Positions 21,369-30,185 are shown, counted from the first letter of the stretch. The stretch: DNA of 33,975 bases from Stenotrophomonas sp. (GCA_003248565.1 QFOV01000020.1:1-33975); one strand, 5' to 3'. Program-made: numbers and translations. Notes: generated by a model not told the origin, from the letters alone.

Positions 21369-24116
21369 ATGATGAAGCTTCCGTGTACTGGCTTGGCTAT
21401 GGCGCTTTGCTTGGTATTGGTGCCGGTGGCGCAGGCAAAGCCGGTCGTGGCGACGGTGCCCGCCAGTGTGCAGGCCGGTCCCTGCGTCGAGGGTGTGTGT
21501 GAGTACCGTTTGCAGAATGGCCTGCGCGTGTTGTTGTTTGCCGATGCCAGCAAGCCAACCGTTACCGTCAATCTGGTCTATGGCGTTGGCTCGCTGCATG
21601 AAAACTACGGCGAGACCGGCATGGCGCATCTGCTTGAGCACCTGATGTTCAAGGGCACACCCAGGCACCCGGATATCCCGGCGGAAATGCAGAGGCGCGG
21701 AATCAGCAAGAACGCGACGACCTCATTGGATCGCACGAACTACTTCGCTTCGTTCCCGTCCAACGCCGACACCCTGGACTGGGTGCTGGGGATGGAAGCC
21801 GATCGCATGCTCAATGCCAAGGTGGCCAAGGCCGACCTGGACAGCGAGATGACGGTTGTCCGCAATGAAATGGAAGCCGGCGACAACAGCCCGGTCGGCG
21901 TGTTGATGAAGCGCATGCGCTCGGTGGCGTTTGATTGGCACAACTACGCCAACATGCCAATTGGCGCACGCTCGGACGTGGAAAACGTACCGATCGAGAA
22001 CCTGCAGGCGTTCTACCGCACCTGGTACCAACCGGACAATGCCTTGTTGATCGTCGCTGGCCGCATCGACAACGAGCAGGTGCTGGCGCGGATTGCCGCG
22101 CATTTCGCACCGCTGAAGAAGCCCGCGCGGACCAAGCCCACGTTCCACACCGTTGAACCGGTGCAGGACGGTGAGCGCGAAGTCAGCGTGCGGCGCAGCA
22201 GCGATCTGTCGCTGATTGCTGCCAGCTATCACGTGCCAGCGCTGGCCCAGGCCGACAGCGCGCCACTGGCGGTGCTGGGCAATGTGTTGGGGGACAACCC
22301 CAATGGCCGTCTTTACAAGGCGATGATGGAAACCAAGTTGGCGGCCTTTGCCGGCGCCAGCAGCGAAACCCTGCATGATCCGGGTTTGTTCACCCTGGTG
22401 TCGGTGCTGCCCAAGGATGGCGACCCGGGCAAGGTGGAGGCCGAGTTGCTGAAACAGGCGGAGGCCATCGGCTCGGCGCCGGTCACCGACGCGGAAGTGA
22501 CTGCCGCCAAGCAGCGTATCGGCAATGCCATCGACAAGCGCGCCAGCGACGTCAACGCGATGGCGATGGCCTTGTCCGAATACCAGGCCGCCGGCGATTG
22601 GCGCTTGCTGTTCGTGCAGCGCGATGCCATCGAAGGGGTGACTGCTGCCGACGTGAATCGTGTTGCAGCGGCGTATCTGAAGCCGCAGAACCGAACGCTC
22701 GGCCGCTTTGTACCTACCGCTGCGCCGGATCGTGCGGTGATTCCCGCGGCACCGGCAGTAGCAAGCCTGGTGGAGGGCTACAAGGGCCGTGCCGCCGTCA
22801 GCGCCGGTGAGGCCTTCGACCCCAGTGTCGAGAACATCGCCGCGCGTACAGAGAGTTTTGTCATCGGCGATGGCCTGCGGGTTTCATTGCTGCCCAAGCG
22901 CAACCGTGGGCAGACGGTGGTGTTGACCGCCACCTTCCGCTTCGCCGACGAGCAGCTCATTACCGGGCACGGCGAGGCCGGTAGCTGGGTCGGACCGATG
23001 TTGATGGCGGGCAGCACGCGCCTGGATCGCGGCCAGATCGCGGCCCGCTTTGATGCACTCAACACCCAGGCGCAGGTGAGTGGCGGTATGCAAAGTGCCA
23101 GCATCGGCCTGAACGGCAAGCGCGAAAGCCTGGTCGAGGCGCTGCGGCTGGCGGCCGATGTATTGCGGCACCCGGCCTTCCCGCCGGCCGAGTTCGAACA
23201 GCTGCGGCTGCAGGCGATCACCGGGCTGGAGTTCCAGCGCAAGGAGCCGGGAACCCAGGCATCGCTGGCCTTGAGCCAGTATTTCGATCCGTGGCCGGTT
23301 GGGCACCCGCTGCACGTGCAATCGATCGACGAGTCACTGGCCCGATTGAAGGCGCTCAAGCTGGAGGACGTACGCGCCTATCATCAGGCCTTCTACGGCA
23401 CTGCGGAAGGTGAGATCGCGGTGGTTGGCGATTTCGATCCAGTGGCATTGAAAGCCGAGTTGCAGGCCTTGTTCGCGGACTGGAAGTCGCCCAAACCCTA
23501 TGCGCCGATCAGCACCCACTACCGGGATGTCGCGGCCACGCATGAACGCTTCGTCACCCCTGACAAGCCCAATGCGGTACTGCTGGCACGGCAGAACATC
23601 TCGATCAACCTGGCCGATGCGGACTTCCCGGCGCTGAACATCGCCGTCGCCATCCTCGGTGGCGACCCGCTCAAGGCGCGGCTGGGCGATCGCATCCGCC
23701 AGAAGGATGGCCTCAGTTACAACGTCGGTGCCGGGCTGAGTGCCGACGAAAGTCGCGTGGGTCGTGATGACAACGGCAGCCTGAGCATCCAGGCCATCGC
23801 CGCGCCGGAGAACATGGGCAAGCTGGAGGCCGCGCTGCGTGAGGAGCTGGCCCGCTTGGTCGCCGACGGCATCACCGTGGAGGAACTGCGCAGCGCGGTG
23901 GCCGAGAAGAAGGTAGCACGTGAGCAGTCACGGGCGGCCGATGGCGCCATCGCCGGGCTGTTGAGCAGCCATCTGTACTACGGCCGTGACATGACGTTTG
24001 AAGCGCAGCGCGATGCCGCCTATCAGGCATTGACGGTGGAACAGGTCAACGCCGCCATCCGCAAACACCTCAAGCCGGAGCGGCTGAGTGTATTTGTCGC
24101 CGGGGACTTCAAGTAA
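21369..24116 (+). CDS. M16 (insulinase/pitrilysin) family zinc peptidase, exported
   Basis: A 915-residue two-half M16 peptidase. Signal peptide MMKLPCTGLAMALCLVLVPVAQA, cleavage likely after A23, so it acts in the periplasm or is lipid-free at the envelope. The inverted zinc motif HxxEH is H87-L-L-E90-H91 in GMAHLLEHLMFKGTPRHP, and the third ligand is E167 in VVRNEMEAGDN. The second half (from about 480: ESFVIGDGLRVSLLPKRNRGQ, PMLMAGSTRLDRGQIAARFDALN, and the substrate-binding RxxxxY-like IRQKDGLSYNVGAG) lacks the metal motif, as usual. It degrades or trims peptides. GAGGA ten bases upstream supports ATG 21369. Its gene follows the HlyD-type adaptor and the 59-codon frame. Confidence 0.92.
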   Translation: MMKLPCTGLAMALCLVLVPVAQAKPVVATVPASVQAGPCVEGVCEYRLQNGLRVLLFADASKPTVTVNLVYGVGSLHENYGETGMAHLLEHLMFKGTPRHPDIPAEMQRRGISKNATTSLDRTNYFASFPSNADTLDWVLGMEADRMLNAKVAKADLDSEMTVVRNEMEAGDNSPVGVLMKRMRSVAFDWHNYANMPIGARSDVENVPIENLQAFYRTWYQPDNALLIVAGRIDNEQVLARIAAHFAPLKKPARTKPTFHTVEPVQDGEREVSVRRSSDLSLIAASYHVPALAQADSAPLAVLGNVLGDNPNGRLYKAMMETKLAAFAGASSETLHDPGLFTLVSVLPKDGDPGKVEAELLKQAEAIGSAPVTDAEVTAAKQRIGNAIDKRASDVNAMAMALSEYQAAGDWRLLFVQRDAIEGVTAADVNRVAAAYLKPQNRTLGRFVPTAAPDRAVIPAAPAVASLVEGYKGRAAVSAGEAFDPSVENIAARTESFVIGDGLRVSLLPKRNRGQTVVLTATFRFADEQLITGHGEAGSWVGPMLMAGSTRLDRGQIAARFDALNTQAQVSGGMQSASIGLNGKRESLVEALRLAADVLRHPAFPPAEFEQLRLQAITGLEFQRKEPGTQASLALSQYFDPWPVGHPLHVQSIDESLARLKALKLEDVRAYHQAFYGTAEGEIAVVGDFDPVALKAELQALFADWKSPKPYAPISTHYRDVAATHERFVTPDKPNAVLLARQNISINLADADFPALNIAVAILGGDPLKARLGDRIRQKDGLSYNVGAGLSADESRVGRDDNGSLSIQAIAAPENMGKLEAALREELARLVADGITVEELRSAVAEKKVAREQSRAADGAIAGLLSSHLYYGRDMTFEAQRDAAYQALTVEQVNAAIRKHLKPERLSVFVAGDFK

Positions 24117-24140
24117 CGACGGCGTCGGGCAAGCAGGCAA

Positions 24141-24161
24141 GGGGCGGTCGGCGGCCGCCCC
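24141..24161 (+). terminator. Weak hairpin after the M16 peptidase gene
   Basis: The stem ggggcgg / ccgcccc around a seven-base loop lies 25 bases after the stop, followed by gttgctg instead of a U run. It could slow transcription, but it is not a canonical terminator. Confidence 0.3.
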
Positions 24162-24357
24162 GTTGCTGACTGCCATCGCTGGTGCCGGGCGTTGGCCGCG
24201 GCCTCCGCGGCGGTTCTGGCCGGCAGGACTACTGCCCGCTCGGCCCAGAGTGAAGCAGGGGCGGGGCAGGGCGGCAGTGCCCCGCTTGTGGCGGGGTAGC
24301 TGGCCGGTTTTTTGGCATCCACGCTGCTTCCAGGCGGCCGCATCGGCCCGGCGCTGC

Positions 24358-24363
24358 TAGAAT
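24358..24363 (+). promoter_or_regulatory. Possible -10 element for the envelope gene block
   Basis: TAGAAT stands 31 bases upstream of the zinc-finger protein ATG, in gctgctagaattgcgcgg. No good -35 match is found at 16-18 bases. If real, it would drive the zinc-finger, glycosyltransferase and ligase genes. Confidence 0.3.
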
Positions 24364-24394
24364 TGCGCGGCCCCGTTTTTTTGTGAATGACGCC

Positions 24395-24592
24395 ATGAGC
24401 CATACCGCCACCGCGCCCGCCAACGCCGAGAAGCGTTATACCGTGCACCGCGCTGACCTGCCGCTGAGCTGCCCGACGCCGGAAATGGCGCTGTGGAACT
24501 CGCACCCGCGGGTTTACCTGCCGATCGAGAACGAACCCAATGGCGAGGCTGCCTGCCCGTATTGCGGTTCGGTATTCGTACTGGCCGACTGA
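24395..24592 (+). CDS. Zinc-finger (zf-CHCC) domain protein
   Basis: A 65-residue small protein with the CHCC zinc site: LSCPTPEMALWNSHPRVYLPI supplies C and H, and AACPYCGSVFVLAD supplies the CxxC pair. The domain is the one found alone in many proteobacteria and in the NDUFS6/complex I accessory protein of mitochondria. Its bacterial role is not established. The ATG at 24395 is preferred; an in-frame GTG at 24383 would add four residues. The gene ends 10 bases before the glycosyltransferase start and is probably in one operon with it and the O-antigen ligase gene. Confidence 0.88.
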   Translation: MSHTATAPANAEKRYTVHRADLPLSCPTPEMALWNSHPRVYLPIENEPNGEAACPYCGSVFVLAD

Positions 24593-24602
24593 TCGCTGAC
24601 CG

Positions 24603-25715
24603 ATGCGCCGTTTGACGGTGGTGCAGTTGCTGCCGGCGCTGCATTCCGGCGGCGTTGAGCGTTCCACGCTGGAAATTGCAGCGGCACTGGTGGCTGCCGG
24701 CCACCGGGCCATTGTCGTGTCTGCGGGTGGCCGCCTGGTGCAACCGCTGCTGGACAGCGGTGCCGAGCACCTGACCCTGGACATCGGCCGCAAGTCGCTG
24801 CTCACCCTGCGTCACGTGGCATCGCTGCGGCGCCTGTTCAGTGAAACCGGCGCCGACATCGTGCACGCCCGTTCGCGCTTGCCGGCCTGGCTGGGCTGGT
24901 ATGCGTTGCGAGGGATGCCAGCCAGCCAGCGTCCGCACTGGATGACCACCATGCACGGGCTGAACTCGCCCGGGCGTTACAGCGGCATCATGGCCGGCGG
25001 CGAGCGGGTCATCTGTGTATCGCAGACCGTGCGTGACTATCTGCTTGAACACTATCGAGATGCCGATCCGGCCAAACTGCGGGTGATACCGCGCGGTGTG
25101 GACGTGGCCCAGTTCCCGCGCGTGGAGCGCAGCGACCGTCGACCGCGCCTGGCCGTGGCCGCGCAGCATCCGCAGCTGGGCACGCAGGCGCCGTTGTTGT
25201 TGTTGCCCGGGCGCGGCACCCGCCTCAAGGGCCATGCGCATGCCTTGCAGCTGTTGGCAGCCTTGCAACGCGAAGGCCAACCGGCAATGTTGTGGATGCC
25301 CGGTGTCCGCGAGCCCGGACGTGAAGCCTATGTGCGCGAGCTGGAACAGTTGGCGCAGACGCTGGGTGTAGCCGATCACATCGTGTTGAGCGAGCCCACC
25401 GCCCGCATCGCCGAAGCCTATGCTGCCAGCGATCTGGTGTTGCAGTTGTCGGACAAGCCGGAGGCATTCGGCCGCACTGTGCTGGAAGCGCTGTCGGTAG
25501 GTCGTCCGGTGGTGGGCTGGAACCATGGCGGCGTGGGTGAGTTGCTCAACCAGCTGCAACCGTCCGGCGCTGTCCAACACGGTGACTTGCGGCAGCTGAC
25601 GCAAGGCGTGCTGCAACTGCTGCAGAACCCACCGTCGCTTCCGCGACGGATTCCCTATACGTTGCAGTCCATGCAGCGCGCGACCCTGGATGTCTATGCA
25701 GAACTTGGTAACTGA
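24603..25715 (+). CDS. Family 4 glycosyltransferase (LPS core/O-antigen type)
   Basis: A 370-residue GT-B glycosyltransferase. The N-terminal acceptor domain starts LTVVQLLPALHSGGVERSTLEIA, with the glycine-rich SGGVE loop. The C-terminal donor domain has LRVIPRGVDVAQFPR, LLLPGRGTRLKGH and the E-x7-E motif E287 to E295 in EAFGRTVLEALSVGRPVVGWNHGG. This retaining family transfers nucleotide-sugar residues, and the linkage made cannot be read. The neighbours (O-antigen ligase, LpxL-type acyltransferase, WaaA) point to lipopolysaccharide core or O-chain assembly on the cytoplasmic face. The downstream ligase gene starts inside its last 26 bases, so the two are translationally coupled. Confidence 0.9.
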   Translation: MRRLTVVQLLPALHSGGVERSTLEIAAALVAAGHRAIVVSAGGRLVQPLLDSGAEHLTLDIGRKSLLTLRHVASLRRLFSETGADIVHARSRLPAWLGWYALRGMPASQRPHWMTTMHGLNSPGRYSGIMAGGERVICVSQTVRDYLLEHYRDADPAKLRVIPRGVDVAQFPRVERSDRRPRLAVAAQHPQLGTQAPLLLLPGRGTRLKGHAHALQLLAALQREGQPAMLWMPGVREPGREAYVRELEQLAQTLGVADHIVLSEPTARIAEAYAASDLVLQLSDKPEAFGRTVLEALSVGRPVVGWNHGGVGELLNQLQPSGAVQHGDLRQLTQGVLQLLQNPPSLPRRIPYTLQSMQRATLDVYAELGN

Positions 25716-27021
25716 TCGGCCCAATGTAGTAGCACCGCGTCAGCCGGGCTGGTGGGCGCCGATCTGGGTCATCGCTTACGTCGCCCTGTTGCCGTTGCCG
25801 GGTATCGCCGAGTCGGTGCTGGTGCTGGGGGCCTTGTTCACCATGCTGCGCCTGTTGCTGTTGCGATTGAAGGATGGCGACGGCATCCGCAGCCTGTTGG
25901 GCGTACCAGCCTTGGCACTCACCAGCGTGCTGTTCTGTGCGTACTGGTTGCCGCAGCTTGGCTCGGCGATAGGCGCCGAGGACCCGGGTAAAGTCTGGGG
26001 CAAGGTTGCCGCAGGGCTGCGCTACCTGCCTTTCATGTGGCTGGTGGCCATCGCAGTAGGTACCAACCAGCGGCGCCGCACCGCCTTTACCGGCCTGGCG
26101 GTGGTCACCGGGTTGTGGACGCTCGATGCCTTGCTGCAGGCTGTACTGGGGACCAGTCCCTTGTTCTGGAGCCTGGATCAGCTCAAGTGGCTGAGTAGCG
26201 GGCACGGCCTGTGCACCGTGCAGGAGATTGCCGCGGCTGATCGCCTGCCCGGCGTCTTCGGGCCATGCAATCTGAAATTCGGCCAGGTGCTGGCCAGCCT
26301 GTCACCGTTCCTGCTGTTCGTTGTCGGTGCACGTTTTGGACGGTGGGGCTGGTTGCTGAGCGCCGCCGCTGTCGGCGTGGTGCTGGTGCTTGCTGGCTCG
26401 CGGGCTTCGCTGATTACCTATGCGCTGGTCCTGCTGGTCTCCGGTTGGCGCTTGTTGGGCGCCAAGTGGATGCTGCTGGTGATGCTGGCTGGCGTTGTCA
26501 GCATAGGCGCATTGACGGCAGGCTCGGCTCAGGTGCGTGAGCGCTTTGCGCGTACCGCGATGGCGTTCAGCGGCGGCGCCAGCGGGGTCAATGAGGCGCT
26601 GTCCGGTCGCAGTCAGATCTGGTCGGCGGCGCTGTGCATGGTGCGCGAGCACCCGGTAAACGGTGTCGGTGCTCGTGGTTTCCGCGATGCCTATCCGGGC
26701 TGCAACCCCTACCCTGAGCAGAAACCGGTATGGGGCGAAGGCCCGGCCCTGCATGCCCACCAGATCCTGCTGGAGATCCTTGCCGAGACCGGTGTGCTTG
26801 GATTGTTGCTGTGGATCGCCGGTGCGGCAATGGCGCTGCGTGCCTGGATCTATTCCGGAGCACAGGCACGTGATCGGGCGCGTCCGGCCGCGCTGGCCTT
26901 GGCGGTGACGGTGTTCCCGCTCAATACCCACCTGGCGTTCTACTCCGCCTTCTGGGGGGGGCTGACGGTATTGCTGGCGGCACTGTATGCCGGCGCCTTG
27001 CTGGCCGAGCAAGGCGACTGA
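25690..27021 (+). CDS. O-antigen ligase family membrane protein (WaaL/Wzy_C type)
   Basis: A 443-residue polytopic inner-membrane protein with about 10-12 hydrophobic segments. The large periplasmic loop of the Wzy_C domain runs roughly from RERFARTAMAFSGGASGVNEALSGRSQIWSAAL to the signature HAHQILLEILAETGVLGLLLW (H355 and H357). The conserved Arg of the loop is in SGRSQIW. Such proteins join O-polysaccharide to lipid A core or polymerise surface glycans. Ligase and polymerase cannot be told apart here. ATG 25690 is four to five turns of coding sequence before the glycosyltransferase stop; a second ATG follows two codons later. Confidence 0.85.
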   Translation: MSMQNLVTDRPNVVAPRQPGWWAPIWVIAYVALLPLPGIAESVLVLGALFTMLRLLLLRLKDGDGIRSLLGVPALALTSVLFCAYWLPQLGSAIGAEDPGKVWGKVAAGLRYLPFMWLVAIAVGTNQRRRTAFTGLAVVTGLWTLDALLQAVLGTSPLFWSLDQLKWLSSGHGLCTVQEIAAADRLPGVFGPCNLKFGQVLASLSPFLLFVVGARFGRWGWLLSAAAVGVVLVLAGSRASLITYALVLLVSGWRLLGAKWMLLVMLAGVVSIGALTAGSAQVRERFARTAMAFSGGASGVNEALSGRSQIWSAALCMVREHPVNGVGARGFRDAYPGCNPYPEQKPVWGEGPALHAHQILLEILAETGVLGLLLWIAGAAMALRAWIYSGAQARDRARPAALALAVTVFPLNTHLAFYSAFWGGLTVLLAALYAGALLAEQGD

Positions 27022-27041
27022 AGCTGCAGCCGCTTCAGTCG
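27015..27041. terminator. Hairpin spanning both stop codons of converging genes
   Basis: Perfect 10-base arms cgactgaagc (27015-27024) and gcttcagtcg (27032-27041) surround a seven-base loop. The left arm contains the stop of the ligase gene and the right arm contains the stop of the acyltransferase gene. The genes are separated by only 13 bases. There is no U tract, so it is a candidate bidirectional pause or termination structure. Confidence 0.5.
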
Positions 27042-27955
27042 TAGAAGTGGCTGCGGCCTTCGGGCTGGCGCTTGAAACGGCGGTGGATCCACAGGTATTG
27101 GGTCGGGGCTTCGCGCACCATCTGTTCGATGGCGGCGTTGACCTGTGCGGTGTCGGCAACCGGGTCGTCGGTGGGGAAGTCGGGCAGGGGCGGCGCGATC
27201 TTCAGCACGTAGCGGCTGCCTTCGCGCCGATGGAAGTAGGGGACCACGGCACAGCCGGTCATCCGCGCGAACTGGTGGGTGGCGGTGATGGTGGAGGCCT
27301 GCATGCCGAAGAACGGCACGAAGACCGAGTCCTTGCCGCGCATGTCCTGATCCGGCGCGTACCACAGAAAACCGCCTTTCTTCAGGTGACGAACGGTGGC
27401 GCGGATGTCTTCGTTGGCGAACATCGCGCAGGCGTATTTCAGCCGGCCGCTCTTCACCGCCCATTCCATCACCGGGTTGCGGTACTTGCGGTACATGCCG
27501 GCCAGCGGCACGTGATCACACAGCAGGCGGCCGCACATTTCCAGGGTCATGAAATGACCTGATACCAGCAGCACGCCGCGCCCTTCGGCCTGCAGTGCCT
27601 TGAGATGCTCCAGCCCCTCCCATTGCACCTGCGGGCGGATCACGTCGATCTTGCCCCACCAGGCGCGGGCAAATTCAAATATGCCCACGCCGAGTGCGTC
27701 GAAGCTGTCACGCAGCAGCCGCTGCCGCCAGGCCTCGTCCTGCTCTGGAAAGCAGAGTTTGAGATTGACCTCGGCGGCGCGACGACGGCTGCGTGCCAGG
27801 TGCAAGGCCAGCCAGCCGATGCCGCGGCCCAGGGCACGTTGCAGTGTCCACGGCAGGCGCGCGGCGATGAAGGCGATGCCTAGCCAGGCAAAGGTGGGCC
27901 AGTGACGTGGCTGCAGCAGCGAGGGCCGGGTGGCGGTAGTGGGTGAATCGGACAT
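27035..27955 (-). CDS. LpxL/HtrB-type lipid A acyltransferase
   Basis: A 306-residue lysophospholipid acyltransferase-fold enzyme anchored by an N-terminal hydrophobic segment (about 20-36). The catalytic H-x4-E is H134 to E139 in LLVSGHFMTLEMCGRLL. Other conserved blocks are AGMYRKYRNPVMEW, GGFLWYAPDQDMRGKDSVFVPFFG and QYLWIHRRFKRQPEG. The family adds a secondary (lauroyl or similar) acyl chain to Kdo-lipid A. It converges with the ligase gene and diverges from waaA, whose product makes its acceptor, so the neighbourhood is consistent. Confidence 0.92.
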   Translation of the reverse strand: MSDSPTTATRPSLLQPRHWPTFAWLGIAFIAARLPWTLQRALGRGIGWLALHLARSRRRAAEVNLKLCFPEQDEAWRQRLLRDSFDALGVGIFEFARAWWGKIDVIRPQVQWEGLEHLKALQAEGRGVLLVSGHFMTLEMCGRLLCDHVPLAGMYRKYRNPVMEWAVKSGRLKYACAMFANEDIRATVRHLKKGGFLWYAPDQDMRGKDSVFVPFFGMQASTITATHQFARMTGCAVVPYFHRREGSRYVLKIAPPLPDFPTDDPVADTAQVNAAIEQMVREAPTQYLWIHRRFKRQPEGRSHFYD

Positions 27956-28217
27956 GGGTCGATTCTAAGCCACGCGGGTGACGGCAGGAGCACGGCAGGG
28001 TTTGCGGGAGCGGGCGTGGGGCGAAGGCGAACAAGCAAATGCAAAGGCATCCTTCCTCAATCCTCCCCTGCGCTGTGCGCAAGGGAGGAGGGCAAGCAAA
28101 GGCAGCCGTGCTCGATGCTCTCCTGTGCTGTGTGTGAGGCAGGAGGCGCAGCGAAGGCGGCGCGGCTGGCAGCCCTTCGTCTCACGCTGTTCCGGCGTTC
28201 TCCCGTATCCTTCCCCG
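27956..28217. other. Divergent lpxL/waaA intergenic region with degenerate palindrome
   Basis: About 260 bases without a gene. The middle part (28046-28100: aaatgcaaaggcatccttcctcaatcctcccctgcgctgtgcgcaaggg...) is a degenerate relative of the nested inverted repeat at 5153-5252. An open frame continues upstream of waaA through this region, but it has repeat-derived composition. Confidence 0.5.
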
Positions 28218-29525
28218 ATGCGTAAGGATCCAGTCGAATTTCTGTTGCGCGGCATCTACTCCGTCGTGCTCTATTTATTGCTGCCCATCACCGTGTACCA
28301 CCTGGTGTGGCGCGGGTTCCGCGTGCGCGAGTATTTCCGGCGCTGGGACGAGCGTTATGCCTCCTACCCGGAAAGTGGTGGCCAGCCGCGGGTCTGGCTG
28401 CATGCGGTGTCGGTGGGCGAGGTCAATGCGGCCGCTCCACTGGTCAATGCCTTGCGCGCGCAGCGTCCGGATATCCGTTGGATCATTACCACCATCACCC
28501 CGACCGGCTCGCAGCGCGTGCGCGCACTTTGGGGCGATGCAGTGGATCACGTGTATCTGCCGTATGACGTGCCCGGCAGCGTCAGCCGCTTCCTGGAACA
28601 CTTCCAGCCCAGCCTGGCGCTGATCCTGGAGACGGAGCTGTGGCCGAACATGTTGTTTGGTTGCCGTGACCGCGGGATTCCGGTGTACATCCTCAATGCC
28701 CGCCTGTCGGCGCGTTCGTTGAAGGGCTATCGGGTGCTGAAGGCATTGGTTGGTCGCGCGCTGCGCACAGTCACATGCGTGGCGGCGCAGTCGCAGGCGG
28801 ATGCGGAGCGTTTCATCGAGCTGGGTGCATTGCCCGAGCAGGTGCAGGCTTTGGGCAATCTGAAGTTCGATATCCATCCGCCGGACACGACGCCGGTGTT
28901 GCAGGCATTTCATCAGCACGTGCCGGCGACGCGGCCGATATGGATTGCAGCCAGCACCCATGAAGGTGAAGAGCAGGCGATTGTCGAGATCCACGCAGGC
29001 CTGTTGAAGCAACACCCGGATGCCTTGTTGCTGTGGGCACCGCGACACCCCGAGCGCTTTGCCAAAGTTGAAGCCCAGGCGCGTGAGGCGGGCTGGCGTG
29101 TGGCTACGCGCAAGGCGCAGCAATGGCCGGGTGCCGATGCGCAGGTATTCGTGATCGATACCCTGGGTGAGCTGATGGCGTTCTATGCCTGTGCGCAGGT
29201 GGCATTCGTCGGTGGCAGCCTGCAGGCCATTGGCGGCCACAATCTGCTGGAACCGGCGGCAATGGGTACGGCCGTGGTTACCGGCCCGCATCTGCACAAC
29301 TTCGCCGAGATCTCGCGGCGGATGGACGAGGCCGGGGCAGTGCGCATCTGTGCCGATGCGGCGGAAGTGGGTGCAGCTGTGGCGCGTCTACTGCAGGACG
29401 AGGCTGAGCGCGAGCGCATGGTGCAGGCCGGACGTGCATTGGTTGCCAATGGCCGTGGCGCGCTGGAACACACGATCGCATTGATTACACCGCAGTTGCC
29501 GCCTGCTGGCGAGGCCGCTGCGTAG
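28218..29525 (+). CDS. waaA: 3-deoxy-D-manno-octulosonic acid (Kdo) transferase WaaA
   Basis: A 435-residue inner-membrane-anchored glycosyltransferase (family 30) that adds Kdo from CMP-Kdo to lipid IVA. The N-terminal anchor is GIYSVVLYLLLPITVYHLVW. The acceptor domain includes RVWLHAVSVGEVNAA with the conserved Glu, TTITPTGSQR, YLPYDVPGSV and LILETELWPNML. The donor domain includes LWAPRHPERF, IDTLGELMAFYACAQVAFVGGSL and the signature GGHNLLEPAAMG. ATG 28218 (MRKDPVEFLLRG) is chosen. Sequence before it in the same frame is intergenic repeat. It diverges from the LpxL-type gene. Confidence 0.95.
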   Translation: MRKDPVEFLLRGIYSVVLYLLLPITVYHLVWRGFRVREYFRRWDERYASYPESGGQPRVWLHAVSVGEVNAAAPLVNALRAQRPDIRWIITTITPTGSQRVRALWGDAVDHVYLPYDVPGSVSRFLEHFQPSLALILETELWPNMLFGCRDRGIPVYILNARLSARSLKGYRVLKALVGRALRTVTCVAAQSQADAERFIELGALPEQVQALGNLKFDIHPPDTTPVLQAFHQHVPATRPIWIAASTHEGEEQAIVEIHAGLLKQHPDALLLWAPRHPERFAKVEAQAREAGWRVATRKAQQWPGADAQVFVIDTLGELMAFYACAQVAFVGGSLQAIGGHNLLEPAAMGTAVVTGPHLHNFAEISRRMDEAGAVRICADAAEVGAAVARLLQDEAERERMVQAGRALVANGRGALEHTIALITPQLPPAGEAAA

Positions 29526-29906
29526 CTGCCTACCCGGTGCCATGGTGCAGGCGACTGTCTGCGAGAGCGGCGTCAGCCGCGAAGCTGACCTTGCTGAAGC
29601 CCTTGGTTCCTGTGCCATCCGATGATGCCCATGCTTCGCGGCTTACACCGCTCCCACAAATGAGCAGTGTCGGGCGGCATGGCAAGGGTATGCACAGTGG
29701 GGGCAAGGGGCTTCCGCGTAGAGCCGGAAAAATCTGCATTGCTCTGTTTGCTGTGCGCTACGCCTGGCTGAACTACGGTGCCGACGGCAGTATTTAAGGC
29801 TGCCACTACCGAGGACTTCGTGCCCGGAGTGTTGCTAGGACATGTCCGGAATCTTTGCCGGATCATGACTTCGCTGCACTTTTGCGGCGATCAAGGTGGA
29901 TGTGCG
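29526..29906. other. waaA to small secreted gene intergenic region
   Basis: About 380 bases without a convincing gene. The left third is the repeat pair at 29560-29659. The right part has a perfect 10-base palindrome ggacatgtcc (29838-29847) followed by tccggaatctttgccgga, a small hairpin, within 70 bases upstream of the secreted protein's ATG. These could be regulatory sites for it. An in-frame upstream GTG extends the reading frame back to 29778, but the added residues look non-coding. Confidence 0.5.
29560..29659. repeat. Second palindromic repeat pair (gagcggcgtcagccgcgaagc type)
   Basis: The left arm (29560-29585) and right arm gcttcgcggcttacaccgc + tcccacaa (29633-29659) form the same kind of inverted pair as 19098-19198, with a centre of the same 47-base length but unrelated sequence. 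Conserved arms with variable centre suggest a mobile or recombining repeat family. Confidence 0.8.
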
Positions 29907-30185
29907 ATGTCGATGAACGTTTCGCCGAAACTGTTGATCCTTGGTGTCTTGGCTACGGTGTTGGGCGCTTATTGTGCTCCTGCGTTGGCTTCCTATGCGC
30001 ATGTAACAGCTTACGGCACAGGAGCCAACTATCAGGCAGCCCTGTCCTGGGCGAACCAAAGCGCAGCTCTTGCGTGTGCCCAGCAGGGGGGGAGCCTGGT
30101 CAGCACTTCTGTGTTTATGTCGTATCAATACCTGACGGGGGGATGGGATGTTGGTGTTGGAGGTACGTGTTTCATTTACCCATAA
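29907..30185 (+). CDS. Small secreted protein of unknown function
   Basis: A 92-residue protein with a clear signal peptide, MSMNVSPKLLILGVLATVL followed by GAYCAPALA, cleaved probably before SYAHVTAYGTG. The mature part is about 64 residues with two Cys (in LACAQQG and GGTCFIYP) that could form one disulphide, and is rich in Gly, Ser, Tyr and Thr. AAGGTGGA six bases before the ATG is a good ribosome-binding site, and the gene ends a few bases before a strong terminator. I do not recognise a family. It is less G/C-biased than its neighbours, which may mean recent arrival or high divergence. Confidence 0.75.
   Translation: MSMNVSPKLLILGVLATVLGAYCAPALASYAHVTAYGTGANYQAALSWANQSAALACAQQGGSLVSTSVFMSYQYLTGGWDVGVGGTCFIYP

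Noticed and set aside
27978..28217. Extended N-terminus of waaA
   Set aside because: The upstream residues come from repeat DNA; the WaaA membrane anchor begins right after ATG 28218.
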